A program made the position numbers and the translations under genes. The notes under the pieces were generated by a model. That model was not told the origin of the DNA. It worked only from the letters and a program-made list of their open reading frames with translations, and searched no databases. Positions 45,021 through 53,517 of a stretch of DNA of 64,000 bases are shown here, piece by piece. The stretch covers positions 1 to 64,000 of the forward strand of contig JAUNIS010000005.1 in NCBI GenBank assembly GCA_030523325.1, given 5' to 3'. This stretch comes from Phascolarctobacterium sp. (GTDB taxonomy: Bacteria; Bacillota; Negativicutes; Acidaminococcales; Acidaminococcaceae). The stretch's first letter is position 1; the number at the start of each line of letters is the position of its first letter.

Positions 45021-45908
45021 ATGTCGATAATGTTTGATACACGCCTTGAAGCTGCGAAAGTCCTAGCTAGTGAAGGCATTGAAGTTGTAGATAAATTTTC
45101 CGAAAAGGCAAAAAAACTAAATCCTATTAAAATTTGTATCTTTAATTTGTTGCCAGAAAAACCTGCTGCCGAGACTCAATGGTTGCGTGGTCTATCTTTT
45201 TCTGAATACGATATTGAAGTTACCTTTGCTATGCTAGAAAGCCACAAGCCAACTCATACTTCTCAAGAATATCTTGACACATTTTATACAAACCTTACTA
45301 AATTGCAAAATGAATTTTATGATGGTTTGATCATTACTGGAGCCGACGCAGAAAAATATGAGTTTGAAAAGGTTAAATATTGGCCGGAGATGGAAAAAAT
45401 TTTTGCTTGGGCAGATACTCATGTAAAATCCTGTTATTTTTCCTGTTGGGGATGCATGGCTGCTTTATATCATTATTATGGTATTGATAAGCATCTTATC
45501 GGTCCTAAGCTTTCAGGTATTTACGCCCATACTAAACCTAATCCAGAACATATTCTGTTAACTAATCAACCAGCGACTATTTATGTGCCTCATAGCAGAA
45601 TCAGTGGTTATGATCATGAAGAACTTAGAAATTGCAAGGAAGTCACCGTACTTGCTGATGCAGATGGTAGAGTTGGTCCTACTTTGAGTTGCTGTGATGC
45701 TAAAAAACATGTTTATGTCATTGCTCATTGGGAGTACGAGCCTGAGGTTCTGCAAAGCCAATACATTCGCGACACCTCTAAAGGCTTTGACATGCAAAAA
45801 CCAGAAAATTATTTTGATGAGAACGACAACATTCGTCAGGACCAAGATTGGATAAGCCAATTCCATACGATGATGGCTAACTGGGTTCGTTATTATATTG
45901 TAGGTTAA
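45021..45908 (+). CDS. MetA-family acyltransferase (homoserine O-acyltransferase-like)
   Basis: Glutamine-amidotransferase-like fold enzyme of 295 residues. MetA transfers an acyl group to homoserine. The catalytic residues align at E. coli-like numbering: Lys47, Cys142 (in CWG), His236 and Glu238 (AHWEYE). Position 111 is Glu, the state that in B. cereus MetA gives acetyl- rather than succinyl-CoA use. Some motifs differ from standard MetA (AHWEYE for GHPEY, LLPEKPAAETQ for MPTKIETE), and the neighbours are not methionine genes. So the acceptor may be another amino acid (inference). First gene of the operon. Confidence 0.82.
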   Translation: MSIMFDTRLEAAKVLASEGIEVVDKFSEKAKKLNPIKICIFNLLPEKPAAETQWLRGLSFSEYDIEVTFAMLESHKPTHTSQEYLDTFYTNLTKLQNEFYDGLIITGADAEKYEFEKVKYWPEMEKIFAWADTHVKSCYFSCWGCMAALYHYYGIDKHLIGPKLSGIYAHTKPNPEHILLTNQPATIYVPHSRISGYDHEELRNCKEVTVLADADGRVGPTLSCCDAKKHVYVIAHWEYEPEVLQSQYIRDTSKGFDMQKPENYFDENDNIRQDQDWISQFHTMMANWVRYYIVG

Positions 45909-45929
45909 TTATATATAGGAGGAAAAAAT

Positions 45930-46664
45930 ATGAAACTTTGGGAACAATTCTCTGATTGGAAAAAAAATTGTAAATGGGTAGAGCTTAGCCGCGAGGTTAG
46001 TCCCGACACAGTTCACTGGGCAGGCTTTCCTGCTATGGAAGAAAAGAAAATTTTTGACGTTGTAGAACATGGCTTTGATGTATATGTTCATAGTCTTGTT
46101 GGCCAATATGGTACCCATGCAGATGCTCCCAGCCATTTTGTTGCTGGCGCACAAACCTTAGAAAGCTTTACTGCTGGTGATATGGTTATGCCTTTGTGTG
46201 TAATCGATGCTTCCGCTAAGTGTGCAGAAAATCCTGATTACGCTTTAGCTATCGAAGATATTTTAGCTTGGGAAGAAAAACACGGCCGCATTCCTGAGGG
46301 TGCTTTTGTCGCTTTCCGTTCTGACTGGTATAAAAGAGGCGGTATGGCTGAGATGCAAAATGCTGATGCTGAAGGCAAAGCCCATTATCCTGGCTGGGCT
46401 GTAGAAACTATCAAATTCTTGGTTGAAGAACGTAATATCGCAAGTATCGGTCACGAAGCAAGTGATACCGACCCAGCTGCTATCGGTCCTGTTGCAGGAT
46501 ATCCTGGTGAATATTATATTTTAAGCCAGAAACGTTTCCAAATCGAACTGTTAATTAATTTGGACCAAGTTCCCGAAGTCGGTGCTATCATCTTCTGCAC
46601 CTTCCCGAAGGTTAGAGGCGGTGCAGGTTTTACTGCTCGTTGCTTTGCTTTATGCGAAAAATAA
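45930..46664 (+). CDS. Cyclase-family metal hydrolase (kynurenine formamidase-like)
   Basis: The 244-residue product matches the cyclase family (PF04199 type), metal-dependent amide or ester hydrolases. The metal motif HxGTHxDxPxH is present with a substitution: it reads QYGTHADAPSH at 59-69, with Gln for the first His. A later SIGHEASDTD and a closing FPKVRGGAGFTARCFAL complete the fold. GGAGG precedes the ATG 21 bases after the MetA-like gene. In this operon it may remove an acyl or formyl group from an amino-acid derivative. Confidence 0.87.
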   Translation: MKLWEQFSDWKKNCKWVELSREVSPDTVHWAGFPAMEEKKIFDVVEHGFDVYVHSLVGQYGTHADAPSHFVAGAQTLESFTAGDMVMPLCVIDASAKCAENPDYALAIEDILAWEEKHGRIPEGAFVAFRSDWYKRGGMAEMQNADAEGKAHYPGWAVETIKFLVEERNIASIGHEASDTDPAAIGPVAGYPGEYYILSQKRFQIELLINLDQVPEVGAIIFCTFPKVRGGAGFTARCFALCEK

Positions 46665-46681
46665 AAGAGAGGTAAAAGAAA

Positions 46682-47881
46682 ATGTCTTTACGTTTTGCTG
46701 AGCGTATGCTTGGAGAAAAATCCAACGTTGTAAAGGAAGCATTAAAATTAACAGCTCAACCTGATATCATTTCCTTTGCTGGTGGCTTGCCTGCACCAGA
46801 ATCTTTTCCTATTAATGAAATAGAGCTTGCTTCCGCAAAGCTTTTTGTAGAAAAAGGTACTAGCGCTGTTCAATATAATTGTATGGAAGGTTTACCTGCC
46901 TTGAGAAATAAAATCGCTGAACGTATGACTAGTTGTCATAACATTAATTGCACTGCTGATGAGATTATGATTACTAGCGGCTCTCAACAAGGCATCGACA
47001 TGTCCGGTCGTATTTTCTTAAATCCCGGAGACTATGTTGTTTGTGAAAGCCCAACCTATACTGCTGCGGTTACAACTTATAAAAATTATCAAGCCAACTT
47101 CCTGGCTATTGATACAGATGACGAGGGCATGATCATCGAGGACTTGGCAGCTAAACTTGCAACTTGTCCCAACGCCAAACTCATCTACGTTATTCCTAAC
47201 TACCAAAATCCTTCTGGAAAAACTTGGTCTGTAGAACGTCGTAAAGCTTTGTTGCAATACGCAGAACAATATAATATTCCTATCGTAGAAGATAATCCTT
47301 ATGGTGAATTACGCTACGAGGGCGAAGAATTACCTTCCATTAAAAGTATGGATACGAAGGGCTTGGTTCTCTATATGGGTTCCTTCTCCAAGGTTTTATG
47401 TCCTGGCTTCCGTGTAGGCTATATCATCAGCAGCCCTGAGATTATGGATATGCTTTGTCAAGTTAAGCAATCAACCGATTTACAATCGAGCACCTTTACG
47501 CAAATGGTGATCTTCCAATATTTAACCGATAATGATATTGACAAACATATCTTAGAGTTGCGTGCAATTTATAAGCATAAACGTGACTTAATGCTTGGAA
47601 CTATGGAAAAATGTTTCCCCAAGGAAGCTAAGTTTACTTATCCTCATGGTGGCATGTTTACATGGGTCGAGTTGCCTAAGGAAATTGATACGCAAGAATT
47701 GTTCCCCAAAGCTATCGCTAAAAAAGTTGCTTATATTCCCGGCGCAACCTTCTTCCCCAATGGCGGAGTTAATAATTGCTTACGTATGAGCTATTCCAGT
47801 TCTAGCGATGAACAAATCATCAAAGGCATTACTGCTTTAGGCGAATTATTTACAGAAGCTGTCGCTGCTTTGAAAAAATAG
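46682..47881 (+). CDS. PLP-dependent aminotransferase (class I/II, 2-aminoadipate/aromatic type)
   Basis: Fold-type I transaminase, 399 residues. The start shows the DIISFAGGLPAPESFP motif of the LysN/ARO8-like group. GSQQGIDMSGRIFLNPGD, VIPNYQNPSGKTWS and the PLP lysine in GSFSKVLCPGFRVGY are all present and complete. Substrate range of this group is wide (aminoadipate, aromatic, methionine-derived acids). It lies 17 bases after the cyclase gene and 11 before the cupin, so it is co-transcribed and likely acts on the same compound. Confidence 0.93.
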   Translation: MSLRFAERMLGEKSNVVKEALKLTAQPDIISFAGGLPAPESFPINEIELASAKLFVEKGTSAVQYNCMEGLPALRNKIAERMTSCHNINCTADEIMITSGSQQGIDMSGRIFLNPGDYVVCESPTYTAAVTTYKNYQANFLAIDTDDEGMIIEDLAAKLATCPNAKLIYVIPNYQNPSGKTWSVERRKALLQYAEQYNIPIVEDNPYGELRYEGEELPSIKSMDTKGLVLYMGSFSKVLCPGFRVGYIISSPEIMDMLCQVKQSTDLQSSTFTQMVIFQYLTDNDIDKHILELRAIYKHKRDLMLGTMEKCFPKEAKFTYPHGGMFTWVELPKEIDTQELFPKAIAKKVAYIPGATFFPNGGVNNCLRMSYSSSSDEQIIKGITALGELFTEAVAALKK

Positions 47882-47892
47882 GAGTTATAAAA

Positions 47893-48228
47893 ATGTTTGG
47901 TATTAGAGATGAAGCGATTGAAGAGTACCCGCTTCCTGGAGTGACTCGTCGCATTTTAACTTATAATAAATATTTAATGGTTATGGAAGGCCATTTAGCT
48001 AAGGGCACAGTCGTTGACCACGCGCATCCTCATACTCAGATCACTTACGTTGTATCTGGTGAGATGGAAGTTACTGCTGAAGGAGAAAAGCGTCATTTAA
48101 AAGCTGGTGACTGTGTTGTCGCAGAACCCAATGTTCATCATCTTGTAGTCGCTTTGACTGATGTTGTTCTGATTGATACCTTTAATCCCTGTCGCGAGGA
48201 TTATATTCCCGAGCGTGACAAAAAATAA
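47893..48228 (+). CDS. Single-domain cupin protein
   Basis: The 111-residue product has the two cupin metal motifs: HAHPHTQITYVVSGE (about 38-52) with its His and Glu residues, and GDCVVAEPNVHHLV (about 75-88). Small cupins bind a metal and act as isomerases, dioxygenases or ligand sensors. In an anaerobe an isomerase or binding role is more probable. Last gene of the MetA-like operon, followed by a strong terminator. Confidence 0.88.
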   Translation: MFGIRDEAIEEYPLPGVTRRILTYNKYLMVMEGHLAKGTVVDHAHPHTQITYVVSGEMEVTAEGEKRHLKAGDCVVAEPNVHHLVVALTDVVLIDTFNPCREDYIPERDKK

Positions 48229-48257
48229 TTTAGTTTAATTATATAAAAATTTAAAGA

Positions 48258-48303
48258 AACTAAAACGGACCTGGTGAAATTAACACTAGGTCCGTTTCTT
48301 TAT
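48258..48303 (+). terminator. Terminator of the MetA-like operon
   Basis: Fourteen-pair stem (48262-48275 with 48284-48297, one wobble) and T-rich end. Confidence 0.85.
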
Positions 48304-48341
48304 GACGATGTTTAGCATCGCTTTAACTTTTCGTGATTATT

Positions 48342-50279
48342 TTATTCTTCTTCAAAATGATATGCGTAATTGAATCCATCTAAGATAGCTTCAGTAATTC
48401 TACCTGCTTTAGAGCAATCGCCAAGTTCAAAAACACGCATGCCTTCAGTTTCTAATTCATCTGCAAGTTTTGTGTTAGGTCTAACTCCGAGAGCGAGAAC
48501 AATTTTGTCGCAGTCAATGGCTGCACTACCATTTTCCTTCTTGACAATAATACCTGTCTCGGTTACCTCTGCCAACGCGGTATTTGTATTTAAAGCAACT
48601 CCTAATTTTTCCAGACGATTAACGATATCATTTTTAATGACAGGGAAAAGCCCAGGAGCAATAGCCCCTTGCATTTCATAGACTGCAACCTCACAGCCAT
48701 GCTCTGCGAGTAATTCGGCAGTTTCCAGCCCGGTTAGTCCACTGCCAACGACAGCAACCTTGCCGGAAATATTTTGACAGGATGTGCGAATAACATCTTC
48801 AGCCAAAATGACTTTAGGACTATTGATGCCTTTTAAAGGTGGGACAATAGGCTTGGAACCACAAGCTAAGAAAACACCTTCAGGTTGAAGGTCTTTAAGC
48901 ATAGACGCAGTAACAGAAGTATTCGTCTTGATTTGCACTCCTGCTTGCTTGAGCTCTGCAATCATGCATTCTTTAAGACCAGTAAGCTTTTCTTTAAAGC
49001 TAGGCTTTTCAGCAAGATTTAATGTTCCACCAAGCTTGTCGTCTTTCTCTAAAAGTGTTACAGCAAAATTACGCTCTGCAAGAGTAATAGCTGCCTGCAT
49101 ACCTGCAGGGCCAGCGCCAACAACACAAACCGGACGCTTATTACCATTTTTTGTTAAAGAAGGATATTCTGTTTCCCGTCCCATACGGGGATTAACCGTG
49201 CAATGAACAGACAAGCCGCCAATTAAACGTTCACGACAATGCATGCAACCAATACATTTTCTCAAAGGCATGCCTGTAGCTTGAGTTTTGTTCATGAATT
49301 CCGGGTCAGCAAATTGTGAACGTCCAAGGGCAACAAAGTCGCAGACGTTTTCTTGTAAAAGTTGTTCAGCCCACTCTGGATCCTTAACTGTATTGGTCGC
49401 GATGATGGGAACATTTACTGCTGCTTTAATATCGGCAGCGACATGTTTCTTCCATCCAGGTTGATAAGAATAAGGATCGCAATTGGCATTAGCATTGAAT
49501 GCGTTGCCGTTAGAAACATTGATATAATCGAAGCCGATAGCAGCAAATTCTTTGGCTATGGCAATGCCGTCCTCTTTGTTCAAGGTGCCGCTGACATGAG
49601 GTGTCATTTCATCACCGCTGAAACGGATACCTACAAGATAGGCAGGACCAACAGCCTTACGAACTGCTTGATATATTTCCGAGAAAATACGCAGACGATT
49701 CTCAAAGCTACCTCCGTAACAATCGGTACGATTATTATAATACGGAGCTAAAAACTCACCTAAAAGATATGCGTGAGCAGCGTGAAGCTCTACACCATCA
49801 AAGCCTGCTTGTTTAGCACGCAATGCACAATCAACAAATTCTTGAATAACAACATGAACTTCTTCAGTTGTCATGGCATGAGGCGGCTGGGTTACAGACA
49901 CAAAAGGAATCTCACTCACGCCCCATGGCTTTGAACCATCGGGCATAGGACCAGAGGCTGCGCCTGGATGAATCATTTGCAGGACTATTTTGGTGCCGTA
50001 GGCATGTACGCCACGCACAAGCTTTTCAAAAGCTACAAGATTAATTTTATCTGCTAGAGCCAATCTATTAGGACCAGAATTACAATGTGTTCGAGCTATG
50101 TCTGTGCCTTCAACGATAATTAAGCCAATGCCCCCACGAGCTCTTTCGGAATAATATTTAATCACAGCTTCACTGGGACTACCATCACGTAGTGCTTGAT
50201 TAATTACCATAGGAGACATGACGGCTCTATTTTTTAATTTTAAACGGCCCAACCTAGCGGGCTGCAATAATAAACTCAC
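48342..50279 (-). CDS. Old-yellow-enzyme/2,4-dienoyl-CoA reductase-type flavoenzyme
   Basis: Three-cofactor oxidoreductase of 645 residues. The N-terminal FMN TIM barrel (about 1-330) has GFDGVELHAAHAYLLGEFL. A [4Fe-4S] site follows (CIGCMHCRERLIGG, with a further Cys near HCTVNP), then an FAD/NAD(P)-binding region with GAGPAGMQAA and VAVVGSGLTGLETAE. This is the FadH/trimethylamine-dehydrogenase build, here probably reducing an enoate or enoyl-CoA. The start is GTG at 50279 with GGAGGG before it. Monocistronic, no regulator adjacent. Confidence 0.92.
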   Translation of the reverse strand: MSLLLQPARLGRLKLKNRAVMSPMVINQALRDGSPSEAVIKYYSERARGGIGLIIVEGTDIARTHCNSGPNRLALADKINLVAFEKLVRGVHAYGTKIVLQMIHPGAASGPMPDGSKPWGVSEIPFVSVTQPPHAMTTEEVHVVIQEFVDCALRAKQAGFDGVELHAAHAYLLGEFLAPYYNNRTDCYGGSFENRLRIFSEIYQAVRKAVGPAYLVGIRFSGDEMTPHVSGTLNKEDGIAIAKEFAAIGFDYINVSNGNAFNANANCDPYSYQPGWKKHVAADIKAAVNVPIIATNTVKDPEWAEQLLQENVCDFVALGRSQFADPEFMNKTQATGMPLRKCIGCMHCRERLIGGLSVHCTVNPRMGRETEYPSLTKNGNKRPVCVVGAGPAGMQAAITLAERNFAVTLLEKDDKLGGTLNLAEKPSFKEKLTGLKECMIAELKQAGVQIKTNTSVTASMLKDLQPEGVFLACGSKPIVPPLKGINSPKVILAEDVIRTSCQNISGKVAVVGSGLTGLETAELLAEHGCEVAVYEMQGAIAPGLFPVIKNDIVNRLEKLGVALNTNTALAEVTETGIIVKKENGSAAIDCDKIVLALGVRPNTKLADELETEGMRVFELGDCSKAGRITEAILDGFNYAYHFEEE

Positions 50280-50405
50280 GAGTTATCCCTCCAAATATTA
50301 TTATAGTAATTTTAATTATAACATATTAAGCTTACGAATTCCATTGCGGTCTAGCTCCTGAACATTTGGGAAAAAATAATCTTCTTTAAACTGAACCCAT
50401 CATAT

Positions 50406-50452
50406 AAAAAAACTCTAGAAATTTTGCATTTAAAAATTCTAGAGGTTTTTTA
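50406..50452 (-). terminator. Terminator after rlmH
   Basis: Stem of AAACTCTAGAA-type arms around 50410-50450, with T-runs on both strands; placed downstream of rlmH on the minus strand. Confidence 0.8.
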
Positions 50453-50544
50453 ATAAACATTTTGTTATTTGAAAGGTTAAACAAGGGACGTTAATTTTTA
50501 AACTGACCTAATGTATCTCTTGCTATCGGACAAGTTAAAAAATT

Positions 50545-51024
50545 TTACCAATGATATTTTCTGCCGCTCGAAATCATGAAAGCTCGATAGATTTGTTCGA
50601 CCAGGAGTAGCCTAATCATTTGGTGGGTGAACGTCATTTTAGAGAAGGAAAGGGCGAAATCCGCTCGCTTACGCAAAGCATCGGTGTAGCCGAAGGCTCC
50701 ACCGATGACGAAGGTAATGTGACTTGTTCCAGAAAGAGTGAGCGCGTCAACTTTTTCTGCAAGCTCGGGGCTTGAGATTTGCTTGCCAATGACATCAAGC
50801 AAAATCACGTAAGAATTTTCTGGAATGATTGCTATGAGACGCTTTGTTTCCTTATCGAGCACCAGTTCTTTTTCTGCTGGCGAAGGATTGTCCGGCATTC
50901 TTTCTTCATTAATACTCAAGGTCTCGAGTTTACAAAAAGGGGTTAACCTTTTTGTAAACTCATCGATGCCTTGGGTTAAATATTTTTCTTTAATTTTGCC
51001 TACACAGGCGATGGTAATTTTCAC
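50545..51024 (-). CDS. rlmH: 23S rRNA (pseudouridine1915-N3)-methyltransferase RlmH
   Basis: SPOUT-class methyltransferase that acts on helix 69 of 23S rRNA. The 159-residue protein has the family marks: KITIACVGKIKEKYL at the start, LLDVIGKQ, the SAM-knot FVIGGAFGYTD and the C-terminal MTFTHQMIRLLLVEQIYRA. Length is typical. It begins three bases before the htrA stop region ends, so it is coupled to it; htrA-rlmH linkage is standard in Firmicutes. Confidence 0.97.
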   Translation of the reverse strand: MKITIACVGKIKEKYLTQGIDEFTKRLTPFCKLETLSINEERMPDNPSPAEKELVLDKETKRLIAIIPENSYVILLDVIGKQISSPELAEKVDALTLSGTSHITFVIGGAFGYTDALRKRADFALSFSKMTFTHQMIRLLLVEQIYRAFMISSGRKYHW

Positions 51025-51027
51025 TTG

Positions 51028-52116
51028 TTAATTTTCCTGAGGAACTTCACCCAAGGTGACCGTTCTGTTTACACGTGCACCATTGTGCATGATAACAAGC
51101 TCAACCTTATCACCAGGTTTGAGTTTTTCAAGAGCTGCGCTAACATCCTTAGCCTTTTCAGTTTTCTTGCCATTTACTTCGAGAATGATATCGCCACTTA
51201 CAAGGCCGGCTCTTGCAGCTCCGGAACCAGGAACAACCTTAGCCAGGAAAACACCGCCATGAAGATCCATTTCAAAGCCTTGACGAGCAAGCACTTCTTT
51301 ATCTGCCAAATAGACGCCAAGATATGGACGAGCTACACGACCACTGCTAGCCAATTGCTCGATGATGGGTTTTGCTTCATTAATAGGAATGGCGAAGCCT
51401 AAGCCTTCGATACCGGAAGAACTGAGTTTTACAGTATTGATGCCAATAACCTCACCATCAGCATTAGCGAGAGCACCACCAGAGTTACCAGGATTAATAG
51501 CTGCATCCGTTTGGATAAGTTTCATTTCCTTGTCGCCAATAGGAATGGTTCTCTTCAAAGCAGAAATTACGCCAGCGGATACAGAACCTTCCATGCCCAT
51601 CGGATTACCGATAGCAATTGCAGGTTCGCCTACTTGCAAGTCGTCGCTATCACCAAAAGCTGCAACAGTTAAATCCTTAGCGTCAATTTTAATTACTGCA
51701 AGGTCGGATTTCGCATCCGCACCTAAAAGCTTCGCGTTAAAGCTACGGCCATCACTTAAATTAACCATAAGCTCTTTAGCTCCGGATACAACGTGATTGT
51801 TTGTAACGATTAAGCCTTTTGCGTCATAAATAACGCCAGAGCCAGCACCTTGTTGTTCAAATTGTCTGCCGAAGAAATCTCTTGCGGTAGTTTTCACTTG
51901 AATACTAACAACTGCCGGAGCCAATTTCTTAACTGCGGCTACAATCGGAGTAACGCGAGCACTGCCAACCTTTTGTTCAACCTTGACAGCCGGTTTTGTT
52001 TCTTCAGGCTTTGCTGCACTAGTTTTTTTAGCAGAGCAACCGGTTAAAATGATGGTTGCACCTAAAATTCCACAAATAACTAAATTGCCTAATTTTTTTA
52101 ACCCATATTTTTTCAT
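51028..52116 (-). CDS. htrA: HtrA/DegP-type serine protease, predicted lipoprotein
   Basis: Envelope quality-control protease, 362 residues. A lipobox (ILTGC, Cys27) predicts lipid anchoring rather than the membrane helix of Gram-positive HtrA or the free form of DegP. The triad is His108 (TNNHVV), Asp138 (SDLAVIKID) and Ser212 (NPGNSGGA). One C-terminal PDZ domain (about 270-355, with GLVSGDIILEVNG) follows. GGAGG precedes the ATG. It is in the walJ-htrA-rlmH order, but no WalRK two-component genes accompany it. Confidence 0.94.
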   Translation of the reverse strand: MKKYGLKKLGNLVICGILGATIILTGCSAKKTSAAKPEETKPAVKVEQKVGSARVTPIVAAVKKLAPAVVSIQVKTTARDFFGRQFEQQGAGSGVIYDAKGLIVTNNHVVSGAKELMVNLSDGRSFNAKLLGADAKSDLAVIKIDAKDLTVAAFGDSDDLQVGEPAIAIGNPMGMEGSVSAGVISALKRTIPIGDKEMKLIQTDAAINPGNSGGALANADGEVIGINTVKLSSSGIEGLGFAIPINEAKPIIEQLASSGRVARPYLGVYLADKEVLARQGFEMDLHGGVFLAKVVPGSGAARAGLVSGDIILEVNGKKTEKAKDVSAALEKLKPGDKVELVIMHNGARVNRTVTLGEVPQEN

Positions 52117-52160
52117 TAAAAAATCCTCCTTAGAGTTATGAAAAAAGTTTTTAATAAAAT

Positions 52161-52961
52161 TTAAAAAATACTTAATTGGTCTGCGCTTAAAATGGAGCCG
52201 ACTATTTCCCCCTGAGAGGCAACGAGAAAATTCCCCTCCTTGCCAGATTTCGCTAAAATGTTTTTTACTGTCTCTAAAGCAAGCTCAGGACGATTATTTT
52301 CTTGACTTAAATGCGCTAAAATTATCTGCTCAGGTAAAACATCTAGTTCAGCCAAAAAATTGCCCGCGCTTTCATTCGACAAGTGGCCTAAGGTACTCAG
52401 AATGCGTCGCTTGAGTTCGTAAGGATACGAACCTGTTTTGAGCATATCCACGTCGTGATTTGTCTCAAGGATTAGGGACGTTGTCCCTTGCACAACTTTT
52501 TTGAGTGTCTTAGTAATATGACCGACATCTGTAAGATAAGTGCACTTCTCACCATTTGGGCTCGTAAAATAATAGCCGTGGGGATCTGTCGCATCGTGAG
52601 GAATGGAAAAGCTTGTAATCTTTACCTCACCTATTGAAAATTCATCGGAAATAGTATACAAATTATCTCTTCTGATATTTTTCAAACGATTGACGATTAC
52701 CCGCCAGGTATTTTCTGAAGAATATAAAGGCACGGAAAATTTTTTTGTAAATGTTTCTAATCCTTTAATATGATCAATATGCTCATGAGTAATAAAAACC
52801 CCCTTGAGCTCATCAGGAGAAACGCCCACCTTTTCAAGGCGCTTTGTTAATTCTCGGCAAGAGAGTCCCATATCAACGAGAAAATACACCTCTCCAGCTT
52901 TAATTAATGCCGAATTGCCCTTGCTTCCACTTGCTAGCATAGCAATCTTAAAATAACTCAT
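52161..52961 (-). CDS. Metallo-beta-lactamase-fold protein WalJ/YycJ
   Basis: The 266-residue product is a metallo-beta-lactamase-fold hydrolase: SGSKGNSALI at the start, the metal motif THEHIDH at 58-64, and later SFSIPHDATDPHGY and ETNHDVD for other ligands. In Firmicutes its orthologue lies next to walRK-htrA and affects DNA repair or cell-wall coordination; it probably acts as a nuclease or phosphodiesterase. Own ribosome site (AGGAG). Confidence 0.9.
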   Translation of the reverse strand: MSYFKIAMLASGSKGNSALIKAGEVYFLVDMGLSCRELTKRLEKVGVSPDELKGVFITHEHIDHIKGLETFTKKFSVPLYSSENTWRVIVNRLKNIRRDNLYTISDEFSIGEVKITSFSIPHDATDPHGYYFTSPNGEKCTYLTDVGHITKTLKKVVQGTTSLILETNHDVDMLKTGSYPYELKRRILSTLGHLSNESAGNFLAELDVLPEQIILAHLSQENNRPELALETVKNILAKSGKEGNFLVASQGEIVGSILSADQLSIF

Positions 52962-53041
52962 GAAAACACTCCTACCTTTACGGTTAATATGATACTAATA
53001 AAATATGATAATTTTATGTTTTTCTAAAAATTATTTGAAAA

Positions 53042-53078
53042 ATTTAAGCGTACTCACTAAAGGCAAGTACGCTTATTA
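53042..53078 (-). terminator. Terminator after the Fur-family gene
   Basis: Arms AAGCGTACT/AGTACGCTT flanking an 11-base loop, T-rich on the minus strand. Confidence 0.7.
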
Positions 53079-53079
53079 A

Positions 53080-53514
53080 TTAATGTTTTTCAAGAGCACT
53101 CTTGCGACAGGCAGGACAAATACCAAAGAAATATAATTCCTTACTGGTAATTGTGTATTCGGTTTCGGTCTCCACCTTGCGAGTCAACTCGTCCTTGTCA
53201 AACCATATATCTGCAATTGCGTTGCAGATAGTACATTGACAATGTGCGTGATCAGAAATATCACCATCGTAACGAAGACTCGCTTCAGGAGTATTAAGAA
53301 CGCGAATAACATGAACATTGTATAAAATCTCCATGGTTTTATACACAGTTGCGAGACTCATTGCCGGATATTTTTCTTTTACTCTTTCGTAAAGCATTTC
53401 TGCACTCGGATGCCATGCTTCTTTAGTTAATTCTTCATAAACGGCGAGTCTTTGCGGCGTTACTTTATAACCTGAATTTCGTAAAACGCGAGTGAGTTCT
53501 AGACTAGTTAACAT
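53080..53514 (-). CDS. Fur/PerR-family metalloregulator
   Basis: The 144-residue product has the winged helix (YKVTPQRLAVYEEL, about 15-28; SLATVYKTMEIL, about 54-65) and dimerisation domain with two CxxC pairs (CTIC and CPAC) that hold structural zinc. The RYDGD and DHAHCQC segments provide regulatory metal ligands. The Asp in RYDGD is like PerR (peroxide sensor), so PerR is somewhat favoured over Fur. The ATG begins three bases after the fakA stop, with GGAGT before it, an unusual operon for a Fur-type gene. Confidence 0.9.
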   Translation of the reverse strand: MLTSLELTRVLRNSGYKVTPQRLAVYEELTKEAWHPSAEMLYERVKEKYPAMSLATVYKTMEILYNVHVIRVLNTPEASLRYDGDISDHAHCQCTICNAIADIWFDKDELTRKVETETEYTITSKELYFFGICPACRKSALEKH

Positions 53515-53517
53515 TTT

